Origin: Nostoc sp. MS1
GTDB taxonomy: Bacteria > Cyanobacteriota > Cyanobacteriia > Cyanobacteriales > Nostocaceae
Direction: 5' to 3'
Length of the DNA: 64,000 nt
NCBI RefSeq assembly: GCF_019976755.1
Contig: NZ_AP023441.1
Span: forward strand, 3,283,501-3,347,500
The first letter of the stretch is position 1. Every line of letters begins with the position of its first letter. Below, piece by piece: positions 36,358 through 44,088 of the stretch. Below the pieces are notes generated by a model, which saw only the letters and a list, made by a program, of their open reading frames with translations, ran no database searches and was not told where the DNA came from. Made by a program: the position numbers and the translations under genes.

Positions 36358-36374
36358 TGTACAAGCAATTTACA
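36358..36374 (-). promoter_or_regulatory. NtcA-like site upstream of glnB
   Basis: TGTA and TACA flank a nine-base centre, one base longer than the NtcA consensus GTA-N8-TAC. On the minus strand a TGTAAT hexamer about 23 bases beyond the site could be the -10 box, the spacing seen in NtcA-activated promoters. The longer spacer makes this a candidate, not a certainty. Confidence 0.4.
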
Positions 36375-36546
36375 TCATCATGAATCATTAGCTAATTTTT
36401 GATTTTGTAATATTGAACTTATAATTTTTGTGAATTTTTTATGTAGCTTTTGTAACTTATAAAACAATTAGCTCCAACATAAAAAACAGCAAATAGTAGA
36501 AGAAATGTCAAGCGTAGAGTTATAGCGCAATGTAAAAAGTAACGCC

Positions 36547-36633
36547 TAATACCAATTCACAAAAAATTATGATACAAAAGCAAATGCCCAAACCTAGACA
36601 TAGTATAGGTTTCTTAATTTTGAATTGGTATTA
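36547..36633. mobile_element. MITE-like element with TAATACCAATT termini, copy B
   Basis: The 87-base segment starts TAATACCAATTCA and ends TGAATTGGTATTA, a perfect 13-bp terminal inverted repeat. There is no coding capacity between. Its right end supplies the TAA stop codon of the leftward gene at 36631. The element lies in the 400-base glnB upstream region, which otherwise holds the NtcA-like site and AT-rich DNA. Confidence 0.65.
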
Positions 36634-37269
36634 ACGACTTTGGTGTTCAAATAGTGGGCGAACAATTAAATATCCAGCACCAAAGGCACTCAGCATAATT
36701 AAGATAATGCTGATGACTAACCACCAACTTTTAAATTCTTGAGGCTGCGCTTTTGAGGTAGGAGAAGGATGATAACTCACTTCCTGCTCCTCAATCAAGA
36801 CGGTTTCCGGTGTCGGAGTAATTATTTCCCCTACCGGAATATAGATATTGGGGCGACGGTTCTTGCTGCTTGAGGGTTGGGGAACGACAGGTTGACGCGA
36901 CGATGCTCCGCCCGCCATAGGCGATGGCGTTCCGCCCAGCGTAGCTGATCGCACAGCTTGAGAACGCGGCTGTGATTCTGTATATTGATCGATAGGATTA
37001 TTCATCTCAGGGTGAGAACCAGGAACCCGATAATCTACCACCCTTTGCAGATGTAAAAAAGATTGCACGACTTGACTAATCTCATGTCGTAGTCTTTGAT
37101 TTTCTTGCGCTAATTGTTGATTTTTTGCCGTAAGGGCATCTAACTTGTCTTGTGTTGCGTTTAATTCCACCGCCAATTCCCGGTATACGTACATAGGTAC
37201 AGAAGATGGATAGGCTTGAGAGTTGGGTTTTGGCTGATTCCCGTTAACCGAACCAGTATTTATCCGCAT
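36631..37269 (-). CDS. Hypothetical coiled-coil protein with C-terminal membrane anchor
   Basis: The 212-residue protein has a predicted coiled coil at about 30-75 (ELNATQDKLDALTAKNQQ, ENQRLRHEISQVVQSFL), a disordered middle and one C-terminal membrane helix near 185-205 (WWLVISIILIMLSAFGAGY). I recognise no named family. The middle contains ATLGGTPSPMAGGASS, encoded by an inserted genomic repeat. The stop codon coincides with the end of a MITE-like element, so the C-terminus may have been set by its insertion. Confidence 0.75.
   Translation of the reverse strand: MRINTGSVNGNQPKPNSQAYPSSVPMYVYRELAVELNATQDKLDALTAKNQQLAQENQRLRHEISQVVQSFLHLQRVVDYRVPGSHPEMNNPIDQYTESQPRSQAVRSATLGGTPSPMAGGASSRQPVVPQPSSSKNRRPNIYIPVGEIITPTPETVLIEEQEVSYHPSPTSKAQPQEFKSWWLVISIILIMLSAFGAGYLIVRPLFEHQSR
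36921..36952 (-). repeat. 33-bp HIP1-type dispersed repeat inside a gene (copy 1)
   Basis: GCGATGGCGTTCCGCCCAGC and the following GTAGCTGATCGC match copies at 42405-42437 and 52098-52131. It is in frame and encodes part of the disordered region of the coiled-coil protein. Confidence 0.6.
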
Positions 37270-37397
37270 TAGTTATTTGGTATCAAAAATAAAGTTATAA
37301 GAGTATCAGAAATAGTATCAAAAGATAATTCGCTCTGAAACTAGCCCAAGAATAATAGAAAAATGCTCGGAGTGCAAAGATATCTAAAATTACCTAT

Positions 37398-37460
37398 TGG
37401 TCATTGGTCATTAGTCATTAGTCCACAGTCATTAGTCCATAGTCCATAGTCCATAGTTTT
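37398..37460. repeat. Tandem heptamer (STRR-type) repeat
   Basis: Eight or more degenerate copies of TTAGTCA and ATAGTCC run consecutively, e.g. GGTCATTAGTCATTAGTCC and CCATAGTCCATAGTCCATAG. They lie upstream of the coiled-coil gene and just after the thiD stop. Confidence 0.75.
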
Positions 37461-37514
37461 TCTCCTCTGCTCCTCATCCCCCTCATCCCCTCATCTCTCC
37501 CACTCCCCACTCCC

Positions 37515-38333
37515 CTACTTCAGCAGTTGGAAAAAATGCCCCACAGGGCCTTGTCCTTGACCGATATTGAGGGAGTAGGTTAAGGCGGTGGTGACGTATT
37601 GCTTGGCTTGTTTAACTGCTTGGCGTAAGTCTTGACCTTTGGCTAGATTAGAGGCGATCGCAGCTGATAAAGTACAGCCAGTACCATGAGTATTTTTGGT
37701 ATCCACCTGCTGGGTTGTCAGGGTTTCTAAATTTTGTCCATCAAACCAAATATCAACACCACGGGCGTTTCCCTGCATTCCGCCACCTTTGACTAACACT
37801 GCCTTTACTTTTAAATTACGATGGATGAATTGGGCAGCCGCCCGCATATCATCTAAAGAGTTGATTGGGAAACCGCTTAAAATCTGGGCTTCATATTTAT
37901 TGGGTGTAATAATAGCCGCTAAAGGAATCAATTGTTGGCGCAGAGTTTTCACCGCATCCTCATCAATTAATTGTGCGCCAGTCCGTGAAACCATTACCGG
38001 GTCAACGACTAAGTTTTCTATACCTAAAGCCTCTACCTGTTGGGCAACAGTGGCAATAATCTCTTGGTTGAGTAACATTCCTGTTTTTGCCGCTTGTACA
38101 CCAATGTCTTCAACCACGGCTTGTATTTGGGCTGCAACTGCCTCTGGTGGCATTGCATCTACTCTGGCTACCCCTAGCGTATTCTGTGCCGTGACGCAGG
38201 TGATAGCACTAGTACCGTGGACACAATGAAAGGCAAAGGTGCGTAAATCAGCTTGAATACCTGCACCGCCACCACTATCTGAACCAGCTATGGTTAATGC
38301 AACAGGAACCCTGGATGTTGTTTCGGTATTCAT
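37515..38333 (-). CDS. thiD: Hydroxymethylpyrimidine / phosphomethylpyrimidine kinase
   Basis: ThiD phosphorylates HMP and HMP-P for thiamine synthesis. The ribokinase-fold motifs are clear: TIAGSDSGGGAGIQADLRTF near the N-terminus, ITPNKYEAQILSG near 160, VLVKGGGM near 190 and the catalytic THGTGCTLSAAIA near 217. An open frame extends to 38414, but the ATG at 38333 starts just before the conserved strand and gives 272 residues, the family size. It follows the lipoprotein gene closely and may be co-transcribed with it. Confidence 0.93.
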   Translation of the reverse strand: MNTETTSRVPVALTIAGSDSGGGAGIQADLRTFAFHCVHGTSAITCVTAQNTLGVARVDAMPPEAVAAQIQAVVEDIGVQAAKTGMLLNQEIIATVAQQVEALGIENLVVDPVMVSRTGAQLIDEDAVKTLRQQLIPLAAIITPNKYEAQILSGFPINSLDDMRAAAQFIHRNLKVKAVLVKGGGMQGNARGVDIWFDGQNLETLTTQQVDTKNTHGTGCTLSAAIASNLAKGQDLRQAVKQAKQYVTTALTYSLNIGQGQGPVGHFFQLLK

Positions 38334-38416
38334 AAAATCATGGGTGTAAAGATATAAGGATATAAGGGTGTAAGGAAAGAATTTAGACTCTACTTTTCCG
38401 CTATACCCATACACCC

Positions 38417-40021
38417 CTATTTTGCCAAAGGATTAGGTTGAGCATTCTGGGGTCTTTGTTGTGGTATTACTGTAAGATAAGGCTTGATTTTAGCATCATC
38501 TATCCAACCAGAGTAATATTTTATATCAGTAGATTTTGCCGATAGGTTGAGTAATTCTAAATCACCACGCATGGTATACCAATTAATCGGTGCATCTGGT
38601 CGTAGTTGACCTGAACCTATACCTCGCGGCCCCCCACCAGATAAATTTAGAGATACTTCATCTAAGCCACGTACAAAGCGGTTTCCGTTCCAATGCCATT
38701 CAAAACCCGGCCAATCAACAGAAGGCTTTCCTGGCGGTAAAGAACGGGGAAATTCATAATTACTCCTACCTTCCTCTAACTTTGCAGTGAAGCCTTGGGG
38801 ATATCTAACTTCATAGCGTCCCTTTTGAGTTTGATAGTTAATGGGACTCCACCATAAAACCTCTACATTATCTTTGCCAGATAAAGATGCAGCTGGTGTT
38901 TTATTAGTGAGGGCGCTATAGATTGGTAATTTCTGGGGTAGTTTAGCCATTGCGGCAAATCGCCAACAATTCCAACTATCAGGATTATCAACAGTTTTCC
39001 ACTTAATTTGACAAACACCGTTAGCGGTACTAACCCATAATTTATCGTTTTCTAATTTGAGTTTGTCGGGAATTGCGCCTACTATGGGGCTGTTATGTAC
39101 GGTGTAAGCAGTTAAAGAACCTGTATTCGGATTTTGGGAATTGGGACGATAAGCCACCAGTCCCTTTGCGGGGATATAGAGATTTCCTTCACCACTAATA
39201 TTAGTTCCCATCCAAAAAGTAGGATTATTAGTGTCGCCAGCGATCGCTAAATCAGTAATTTGGGTAAAGCCAAGTGCTTCTGGTTGAATCAGGCTAAATT
39301 TACCTGTTTTTGGGTCATAACTGACAATAGTAGCTATGCCGTTATTGCCTTCGCCTTGTTCAAAAGCTACTGACCACCAAATGCGGTCATTATTAACAAA
39401 GGCAGATGTTATTCGTGGAAATCCTAATTGAGTGCCTATGGCAGAATAGCCTGCTTTAACAGCAACATCTTGTAAATCTTTTAGGGTATATAAGGTTTTT
39501 TGTTGTGGGTTTTTAGCGTTGGGTGTGATTAATTCAAAAACAACCTTATCTTTATTTGGATCTGTTACATCAGGTCGGGAGATATTATTATTATCTCCAA
39601 GTGTGAATTGTGGTTGTCTCACAACTCGATATTGATAGGTTTTCCCTTGAAAATCAATTTTTTTTAACTTGGGATTTACTGTTTCCTGAGCAAATGCGGC
39701 ATAACTGGTTGAAGGTTGTAACTCTTTGGGTAAAGTCCCTGTTTTTACTGTCCAACTATTATTAGCACGACAGAAAATAAAATCCTGTTTTAAAGTTTGA
39801 AATTTAACTGTATTAGCATTTGTGACAATATTCCGAATGTGGAAATCAAACCTGTCAAAGATGTCATTTTTATTTCGTACAGGTAAAGGTAAAACTTGAG
39901 ATTGAGGACAGTTGGCACTTTGAGGATTGATACTATTTACTGCTTGAGAAGTGCTGGCAATATTGGAAGCACAAGCATTGATGAGTAAAATTACGCCAGA
40001 ACCTAGAAGAATTTTTCGCAT
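38417..40021 (-). CDS. Hypothetical lipoprotein with beta-propeller-like sequence
   Basis: The 534-residue protein begins MRKILLGSGVILLINACAS, a lipoprotein signal with a LINAC lipobox (Cys near residue 17). The body is rich in Trp, Asn and Gly with repeated short strands (TNPTFWMGTNISGEGNLYI, LWVSTANGVCQIKW), which suggests a propeller or other all-beta fold. I do not recognise the family. The next gene downstream is thiD; no functional link is evident. Confidence 0.7.
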   Translation of the reverse strand: MRKILLGSGVILLINACASNIASTSQAVNSINPQSANCPQSQVLPLPVRNKNDIFDRFDFHIRNIVTNANTVKFQTLKQDFIFCRANNSWTVKTGTLPKELQPSTSYAAFAQETVNPKLKKIDFQGKTYQYRVVRQPQFTLGDNNNISRPDVTDPNKDKVVFELITPNAKNPQQKTLYTLKDLQDVAVKAGYSAIGTQLGFPRITSAFVNNDRIWWSVAFEQGEGNNGIATIVSYDPKTGKFSLIQPEALGFTQITDLAIAGDTNNPTFWMGTNISGEGNLYIPAKGLVAYRPNSQNPNTGSLTAYTVHNSPIVGAIPDKLKLENDKLWVSTANGVCQIKWKTVDNPDSWNCWRFAAMAKLPQKLPIYSALTNKTPAASLSGKDNVEVLWWSPINYQTQKGRYEVRYPQGFTAKLEEGRSNYEFPRSLPPGKPSVDWPGFEWHWNGNRFVRGLDEVSLNLSGGGPRGIGSGQLRPDAPINWYTMRGDLELLNLSAKSTDIKYYSGWIDDAKIKPYLTVIPQQRPQNAQPNPLAK

Positions 40022-40412
40022 AAATCACCAGGCAATTTTATTTAATTGCTATTAATTAATCATTAAATATTAACTACGCGATCGCTAAACTATTTTTCTG
40101 ATATTTTTAAAGTAATTTTGATAAAAATAAAGTTAATTAAACTCTGTAAATTTTCAATTATCTACCTATACAAGTAAGCTGGCGACATAGACGATGTTCA
40201 CAAAACTTCTTCAGAGTAACAGCTATCGTCTAGTGATACTTTTTGCTTACACATTATTACTAGTCGTGAATATGACGTTGTAGGTTCCCGCAACTTGGAC
40301 TTGGGATCGAACATCATCGATACATCCCAGCTATTCTACCTATAGTTACATAATCGAATGAGCGATCGCTCAACTTGAAAACCAAGCACCAAAAATTATT
40401 AATTACGAATTA
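40022..40412. other. Intergenic region with a possible small ORF
   Basis: The 391 bases lie between the lipoprotein and phosphotransferase genes, both leftward. The centre (about 40170-40370) is less AT-rich than its edges and contains the 39-codon frame listed separately. A GGATCGAAC string near 40304 recalls a tRNA T-arm, but no cloverleaf can be drawn. Confidence 0.45.
40198..40317 (-). CDS. Candidate 39-residue small protein
   Basis: Two adjacent ATG codons open a frame of 39 codons beginning MMFDPKSKLREPTTS and ending in DDSCYSEEVL. Its base composition is more gene-like than the flanking DNA. There is no strong ribosome binding site and no recognised family, so it remains a candidate only. 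Confidence 0.25.
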   Translation of the reverse strand: MMFDPKSKLREPTTSYSRLVIMCKQKVSLDDSCYSEEVL

Positions 40413-41837
40413 CTATAATTGAGTCGTCGCAGAAATAACCTCTCGCAGAAAACGAGGCAAAGCATTACTCAACTCTTGTTTTGCCCTTGGTTCTAAACAA
40501 GCGACAATATACTTATATGAAACTGCATGATGTAAGGCACACAAAGGTTTGGCTAACTTCCAAGCTTCTAGTAAACGCGACATTGGTTCATAATCAGTCC
40601 ATTGCGCTAGATATTCTTTTTGTAAATCTTTGATTTTTGATGTAAAAGGTTTGTTTTTCCTAGAGAAAAATAACTCAAACATATCAAAAAAAGGATGAGA
40701 AATACAGCAATCAGTCCAATCAAAAAATAGGTAATTATCTTGATAAAAGGCAACATTACCTAAATGCAAATCACCGTGAACTAATGTCTGTGGTATTTGA
40801 TAGCTTGCAAGTTGACAGCATAACTTTTTTAAATGGGGAGCTAAATTTTTTAGCTGTTTTATTTCCTCCGCCTGCAATTGAGATAAAGCAATTTCATCAT
40901 TAAACAAAACATCGATTTGAGTTGCTAACCAATCCAAACGTCGGTCTAAACAACCTACACTTAATAATTTATCTATATATTGAACTGATTTAATTTGTAC
41001 TTGAGCAAATACACGATAAATGTCTTTTTGCACTTTGATAGGTGCATTCCTGCCAACAGGTTGTCCAAAATCAGCTAATAACATCCAATGACGTTGATTA
41101 TCAATGCTAAGAACGTTAGGAACATTTACAGGAAACAGATTAGCTAGTTCTACGGTTACTAATGGTTCATTACAAAAAAGAGGTAATGTAGAAGCTTCCT
41201 TTAAATAAATCTTGCCTCTACTTGTGTTAACTCTTAATACACAAGAAATTCCCCAACTTTTTATACATTCTACTGGAGAAATCCGTTGATAGTTTAACTC
41301 TAATAATTTTTCATCAATCCATTGAGTTGCTGCTTGTAACCACCCTTCTCTAGCCCAAGGTGGACGCAATTCTGGAATATCACCACTCTCAATTTCTGTT
41401 AAATATCTTTCAATAACCGATTTATGTTCAGGGAATTTTAGGGATAAAGTTCTCAAAATTTGCGAATCAATCCAATCACCTTGTTGAGATTCAGCACTAC
41501 CCTTATCCGACACATATATACATTCAACTTGATGCTTTGATTCATCATAATCAAGTCTGGCATAATATAGAATGTTGACCGAAAATCCCAGTTTTGGCTC
41601 TATTTGAGATTCAATCCCTATTAAATCCTCAAAATCTATACATTCATCAACATGAACATGAGGTAGGAAATAACTACCATCTTCAGACAACATCAAAATC
41701 TTAGCTTCAGTGGGATGAGGTCGAATTATATAAATATCAGATTTCCATTTAGGTGGGAAAAATTTAGTAAGTGCTTGATTAAGAAATAATGATATAGATT
41801 GCACAAGAGAAGTCTTGATATTGCCTATTTGGAGCAT
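40413..41837 (-). CDS. Aminoglycoside phosphotransferase-fold kinase with extra N-terminal domain
   Basis: The C-terminal half of this 474-residue protein is a kinase of the APH/choline-kinase fold: catalytic loop LVHGDLHLGNVAF near residue 360 and the metal-binding FFDWTDC that follows. The first 150 residues form a separate domain (IYIIRPHPTEAKILMLSEDG, YFLPHVHVDECIDFEDLIG) that looks like a degenerate Nudix hydrolase fold, without the full Nudix box. The ATG at 41837 is preferred over a TTG at 41852. Substrate unknown; a small-molecule or sugar kinase is as likely as antibiotic resistance. Confidence 0.75.
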   Translation of the reverse strand: MLQIGNIKTSLVQSISLFLNQALTKFFPPKWKSDIYIIRPHPTEAKILMLSEDGSYFLPHVHVDECIDFEDLIGIESQIEPKLGFSVNILYYARLDYDESKHQVECIYVSDKGSAESQQGDWIDSQILRTLSLKFPEHKSVIERYLTEIESGDIPELRPPWAREGWLQAATQWIDEKLLELNYQRISPVECIKSWGISCVLRVNTSRGKIYLKEASTLPLFCNEPLVTVELANLFPVNVPNVLSIDNQRHWMLLADFGQPVGRNAPIKVQKDIYRVFAQVQIKSVQYIDKLLSVGCLDRRLDWLATQIDVLFNDEIALSQLQAEEIKQLKNLAPHLKKLCCQLASYQIPQTLVHGDLHLGNVAFYQDNYLFFDWTDCCISHPFFDMFELFFSRKNKPFTSKIKDLQKEYLAQWTDYEPMSRLLEAWKLAKPLCALHHAVSYKYIVACLEPRAKQELSNALPRFLREVISATTQL

Positions 41838-41944
41838 TTCAAATTTACCCAATAGAACATTATAGAAACTTTTGCTGCTTGTATTTATAGGGTAGGCATC
41901 TTGCTTACCCTACAAGAGTAATTCCTCGATTCAGCTATGCCAAA

Positions 41945-42454
41945 TTAAATATGCAAATCTTTTAAAGCTAGACGAATTTGTTCCATACGCCTGCGGTTAA
42001 CACCAAGGTCTGATTCACCGATGCGAGATGCTGATCGCAGATGAATAACTGACTCATCAGCAGGTAAGTAAAATTCTACATCATCAGTAAACTTAAATAT
42101 CCGGCTTTTAGAAAGAGCGTGGATATAACTATCAGTCTGTTCGACAACCTCTGTACGGGGAACAACGCTGAGAACTTTAAGTAGGATTTCTCGCGCCTTG
42201 TCACGACTGACACTATAAGGGATGGGATCAATGGCGTGTTTGGGATCAGCATTTTGACTAACAACACAATTTGGGGAAACTGGACAAGCACTTAAATGAC
42301 CATTATTAACTCCCAACCCAGAAGCAGCCAAAGTAGGCGCAGCTAATATTAAACTACTTGTCATGAAGAATATGGTTAGAACAATACTCAATAAAAATTG
42401 TTGTGCGATGGGCGAAGCCCCACCGTAGGTGATCGCTTTCAGCAGACGGAACAT
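41945..42454 (-). CDS. DUF1499 family protein with signal peptide
   Basis: The 169-residue protein has an N-terminal hydrophobic export signal (LLSIVLTIFFMTSSLILAAP) followed by a DUF1499 domain (SPNCVVSQNADPKHAIDPI, VEFYLPADESVIHLRSASR, GESDLGVNRRRMEQIR). The function of DUF1499 is not known. The first 20 residues contain AITYGGASPIA, encoded by an inserted dispersed repeat, so the native start may once have been different. Confidence 0.85.
   Translation of the reverse strand: MFRLLKAITYGGASPIAQQFLLSIVLTIFFMTSSLILAAPTLAASGLGVNNGHLSACPVSPNCVVSQNADPKHAIDPIPYSVSRDKAREILLKVLSVVPRTEVVEQTDSYIHALSKSRIFKFTDDVEFYLPADESVIHLRSASRIGESDLGVNRRRMEQIRLALKDLHI
42405..42437 (-). repeat. 33-bp HIP1-type dispersed repeat inside a gene (copy 2)
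   Basis: GCGATGGGCGAAGCCCCACC followed by GTAGGTGATCGCT lies within the first 20 codons of the DUF1499 gene and is translated in frame. It is related to copies at 36921 and 52098. Confidence 0.65.
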
Positions 42455-42475
42455 AGTAAATACGCTTCTTAGGAT

Positions 42476-42530
42476 AGGTCATTAGTCATTAGTCCATAGT
42501 CAACAGTCCATAGTCAACAGTAATTAGTTT
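42476..42530. repeat. Tandem heptamer (STRR-type) repeat
   Basis: Units of TTAGTCA, TAGTCC and TCAACAG repeat between the zinc-ribbon gene and the DUF1499 gene, e.g. CATAGTCAACAGTCCATAG. A CT-rich run follows. Confidence 0.75.
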
Positions 42531-42565
42531 TCTCTCCCTCATCTCCCTCATCTCCCCCCTCTCCC

Positions 42566-42754
42566 TCATCTCCGCTTCTTCCTCTCCTTCCAAGTACCAC
42601 CGTAAACATAAAAGGGGTTATTCTCACTCACTCCTACCCAACATTGAGGACAGACAAAAATCCAATCACCGTTTTCCTCAAATTTCACCCGATACAAAAT
42701 CGGTGCAGTTTGACTGCACCGATCGCACATTTTAACTCTATTCGTACCAGACAT
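42566..42754 (-). CDS. Small zinc-ribbon protein (62 aa)
   Basis: The protein contains two Cys pairs, CDRC near residue 10 and CPQC near 35, spaced like a zinc ribbon, and a basic C-terminus (GGTWKERKKRR). It lies six bases downstream of the PIN-TRAM gene and is probably co-transcribed with it, which hints at a nucleic-acid-related role. No named family is claimed. Confidence 0.75.
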   Translation of the reverse strand: MSGTNRVKMCDRCSQTAPILYRVKFEENGDWIFVCPQCWVGVSENNPFYVYGGTWKERKKRR

Positions 42755-42760
42755 TCTCCC

Positions 42761-43837
42761 TCACGCCAATGCTGAAGCCTGGGGTTTGGCGAATATCATT
42801 CGTCCGGCTGAGGTTTGCAAGGCACTAGTAACTACTACTCGCAATTCCCCGCCTACATAACTGCTACCTTCCTCAACGACAACCATAGTGCCATCGTCTA
42901 AGTAGCCTATTCCTTGACTGGGTTCTTTACCTTCCTTAAGAATTTTTAAGTCGAGGTTGTCCCCTGGTAAATAGCTAGGACGGACTGCATTTACTAAGTC
43001 ATTGACATTCAACACCGGCACTTTCTGCACACTGGCAACTTTTGATAAGTTGTAGTCATTGGTGAGGAGTGTGGCGTTAATTTCTTGGGCAAACCGGACT
43101 AATTTAGCATCGACTGTAGAAATATCTTCGTAGTCTGATGGATTAATTAAAATACGGTCTGGGTAAGCTTCTTTAATGCGGTTGAGGATTTCTAATCCCC
43201 GTCTTCCCCTCACCCGTTTTTGGTCTTTGCTGGCATCAGCTACTTGTTGTAGTTCTAGTAAGACAAATTGAGGGACGATAATTGGCCCTTCCAGAAATCC
43301 AGTTTCTAACAGCGCCTCAATACGACCATCGATAATACAACTAGTGTCTAAAACTTTGGTGTTGGCGGGTTTGAGAGTCCCTTCCGCGACCATTGTTTCC
43401 ACTGTGTTGGGGTTAATGAATCGCAATAAGCCGCGTCCGTGGGTGTCGGCTAAATTCATCCCTGTGACAGAAAGAATAATACTACCAACTACTGCCACCA
43501 ATGGTTTAATAAAACTAAAGTCGGTGGGGATCGGTAGCAAAAATAGAGGTGCTAACATTAAATTTGCTAGCAATAATCCGATCACTAAGCCGATCGCACG
43601 GGTTAGAATTACTTCCAGAGGCAGTTCTCGAATTTGAGCTTCTAAACGACGGTATGTCGTTTGAAAACTTAACCCAACAGCGCCACCAATGATGGCAGCA
43701 AAGACAGCAACAGTTAAGCGTAATGCTTCTAGGTTCGTGACCCGATCTAACGTACCATTGGGTAGTAGTTCGGTGCTGTAGTACCCTATTCCTGCTGCTG
43801 CCAGGATAAATGAGAAAATAATAATGGCATCAAGCAT
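42761..43837 (-). CDS. PIN/TRAM-domain membrane protein (YacL-like)
   Basis: The 358-residue protein has about four N-terminal membrane helices (LDAIIIFSFILAAAGIGYY to about residue 130), a PIN nuclease-like domain (about 160-285) with acidic residues in VLDTSCIIDGRIEALLETG, NATLLTNDYNLSKVA and TVDAKLVRFA, and a C-terminal TRAM domain (about 295-350, QGIGYLDDGTMVVVEEG). Such YacL-type proteins are widespread in cyanobacteria and Firmicutes; an RNase role is inferred from the fold. Confidence 0.88.
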   Translation of the reverse strand: MLDAIIIFSFILAAAGIGYYSTELLPNGTLDRVTNLEALRLTVAVFAAIIGGAVGLSFQTTYRRLEAQIRELPLEVILTRAIGLVIGLLLANLMLAPLFLLPIPTDFSFIKPLVAVVGSIILSVTGMNLADTHGRGLLRFINPNTVETMVAEGTLKPANTKVLDTSCIIDGRIEALLETGFLEGPIIVPQFVLLELQQVADASKDQKRVRGRRGLEILNRIKEAYPDRILINPSDYEDISTVDAKLVRFAQEINATLLTNDYNLSKVASVQKVPVLNVNDLVNAVRPSYLPGDNLDLKILKEGKEPSQGIGYLDDGTMVVVEEGSSYVGGELRVVVTSALQTSAGRMIFAKPQASALA

Positions 43838-44088
43838 GATCTTGGTGTGTTCCTGCGACTGTTTTACCTGATAAAGTCAAGTATGTTTAATTCCATCGGT
43901 AAGAGAGACTAATTATATTGACTTAGACTAGGATTTTATGCAGGCAATATCTGCAAACATTATAACCAAAGTGATTAACCTCCAGTTTTGTCATACTTAC
44001 GTCATAAAACGATAGAAACCTGTAAATAAAGTATTTATTTTCATTATTTCTAATTTTGGGTTAATAAAGTTTATTCTTGTTCATAAAT

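Noticed and set aside
37398..37460. CRISPR-like direct repeats
   Set aside because: These are contiguous degenerate heptamers without spacers, the STRR type found throughout the window.
40260..40370. A tRNA gene, because of a GGATCGAAC string and CCCAGC runs
   Set aside because: No acceptor, D and anticodon arms can be paired around it on either strand.
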